Of a stretch of DNA of 14,338 bases, positions 13,324 to 14,338 are shown in pieces; the first letter of the stretch is position 1; each line of letters opens with the position of its first letter. The notes beneath the pieces were generated by a model, which was not told the DNA's origin, ran no database searches, and saw nothing but the letters and a program-made list of their open reading frames with translations. Source of the DNA: Micavibrio sp. (GTDB lineage Bacteria > Pseudomonadota > Alphaproteobacteria > Micavibrionales > Micavibrionaceae). Location of the stretch: assembly GCA_030824805.1 (NCBI GenBank), contig JAPJRC010000055.1:1-14338 (forward strand), written 5' to 3'. Position numbers and translations under genes: made by a program.

Positions 13324-14338
13324 TCAGGCCTCCTGTTTCTTTAAAAGAAGAACGTTGAGCAACAACAGCGCTGGAATAAAAAGGAACAAAGAGAACAAGA
13401 ACGGCTGGAGCGACCATAGATCAAGCCCCTTGGTAAAAGCCCCAATGCTTGTTTTCAGGAAATAAGTCGTGGGGTAGAATGTTCCGATCCAATAGGCCGC
13501 GCCTTCCAGTGTTGCTACAGGCTGCATAAGGCCGGAGAACTGAGCTGCCGGAATCATGGTGGTAATCGCGACGCCAAATAAGGCAGCAATCTGCGATTTG
13601 GTAAAGGAGGAGATAAGCAGTCCCAGGCCTGTCGTCGTGGTAACGTACAAAAGAGCGCCTCCAACAAGACCGGTGACGCTGCCTTTGATCGGGACATGGA
13701 ACAGCACCAATGCCATCAAAAGGACAATCAGGAAGCTGGCCATGGCAAACAGGACATAGGGAATTTGTTTACCGAGGATAAACTCAAGCCGCGTGACCGG
13801 AGTCACATACATATTGGCGATGGATCCCATTTCTTTTTCGCGTACAACGGCGAGCGCTGACAAAATAGCCGGTATGAAAACAAGCAACAGGCCGATGATG
13901 GCGGGCACCATGGCATTGATGCTTTCAAAGGACTGATTGTAGAGATAGCGCATTTCCACGTTCAACGGTACGGCTGGCATCATGCCGCGCTCACTGAGAA
14001 AATGGGTATGGATACCTTGCATATAGCCGCCGATTGTTTCCCCACGAAAGGGCATGGAGCCATCGACCCAGGCGGAAATTTCAGTCGGCGCACCCCGATG
14101 CAGGTTTTTCCCAAAATCGGGCGGAATTTGCAACGCCATGGAGATAGAGCCGTTTTTCAGGCGGTAAAGCAGGTCTTCATCGCTCTTGATCGGTTCTTCG
14201 GTGATAAAATAGGGCGATCCTTCCAGTTGCTGCAAGTAGGCGCGGCTGTCAGTCGTCTGATCGAGGTCGAGCGCGGCATAACGCAAGGAATCGACATCCA
14301 TCGTGATTCCATATCCGAAAACCAGCATCAGCAAGGAT
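13324..14338 (-). CDS. ABC-2 permease, probable C-terminal part of an RbbA-like ATPase/permease (partial)
   Basis: The frame is open to the window edge. The first possible start, TTG at 14334, sits inside what looks like the first transmembrane helix (LLMLVFGYGITMD), so the true N-terminus lies beyond the window. The visible 336 residues have an extracytoplasmic domain of about 150 residues and a C-terminal multi-helix block with the loop VVREKEMGSIANMYVTPVT, parallel to the RERERGTIEHLLVMPVT loop of the next gene. In E. coli RbbA this permease is fused to two ATP-binding domains. That fusion cannot be checked here, and a stand-alone permease is possible. The gene lies first in the visible minus-strand operon. 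Confidence 0.85.
   Translation of the reverse strand, partial: SLLMLVFGYGITMDVDSLRYAALDLDQTTDSRAYLQQLEGSPYFITEEPIKSDEDLLYRLKNGSISMALQIPPDFGKNLHRGAPTEISAWVDGSMPFRGETIGGYMQGIHTHFLSERGMMPAVPLNVEMRYLYNQSFESINAMVPAIIGLLLVFIPAILSALAVVREKEMGSIANMYVTPVTRLEFILGKQIPYVLFAMASFLIVLLMALVLFHVPIKGSVTGLVGGALLYVTTTTGLGLLISSFTKSQIAALFGVAITTMIPAAQFSGLMQPVATLEGAAYWIGTFYPTTYFLKTSIGAFTKGLDLWSLQPFLFSLFLFIPALLLLNVLLLKKQEA

Noticed and set aside
12687..13358. Plus-strand frame of 223 residues opposite the YhhJ-like permease
   Set aside because: Antisense to a clear membrane protein gene and without family features.

Overview
The window looks like chromosomal or plasmid DNA of a Gram-negative proteobacterium, most likely an alphaproteobacterium. 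It has an outer-membrane efflux lipoprotein, a class I PHA synthase, a PhaB-type reductase of alphaproteobacterial appearance, and a PHA / MaoC-phosphotransacylase / acetate kinase / FabI gene set of the kind I associate with stress or low-oxygen islands in rhizobia and their relatives. Base composition is moderate by eye. The insertion sequence looks richer in GC than its host DNA. The assignment comes from gene content, not from a search.

Plus strand, 77-10357: ten genes run in one direction with gaps of 1 to 67 bases and one overlap, so they probably form one or a few operons. The order is a NodT-type outer-membrane factor, a 65-residue membrane protein, PHA synthase (phaC), a MarC-family membrane protein, a metallo-beta-lactamase/beta-CASP nuclease, a LOG-family nucleotide hydrolase, a MaoC-hydratase/phosphate acyltransferase fusion, an acetate/propionate-type kinase, an SDR oxidoreductase whose last codons are frameshifted, and a FabI-type enoyl reductase. 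The metabolic genes can be read as one module. Acyl-CoA is either polymerised to PHA, or dehydrated, reduced and converted through an acyl phosphate to a free acid plus ATP.

Junction, 10358-11779: after fabI lies a promoter with a 19-base spacer and a near-perfect dyad, the layout of MerR-family metal-sensor promoters of the CadR/PbrR/ZntR kind. It drives a gene of which only 15 and a fraction codons remain, matching the start of a heavy-metal P-type ATPase up to just before its expected metal-binding motif. There an IS3-family element (10504-11779) begins. It carries orfA, orfB, a -1 slippery heptamer and imperfect terminal inverted repeats, with no visible target duplication.

Minus strand, 11780-14338: on the far side of the IS is a PhaB-like acetoacetyl-CoA reductase gene broken at about residue 129. 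Upstream of it in the same transcription unit are two ABC-2 permeases resembling E. coli YhhJ and the C-terminal half of RbbA, the latter cut by the window edge. Two different broken genes at the two IS ends mean either an IS-associated deletion or inversion, or an assembly join at a repeated IS. The clearest points for follow-up are this double gene loss with a surviving metal-responsive promoter, the SDR frameshift, and the proposed storage/acid-production pathway.
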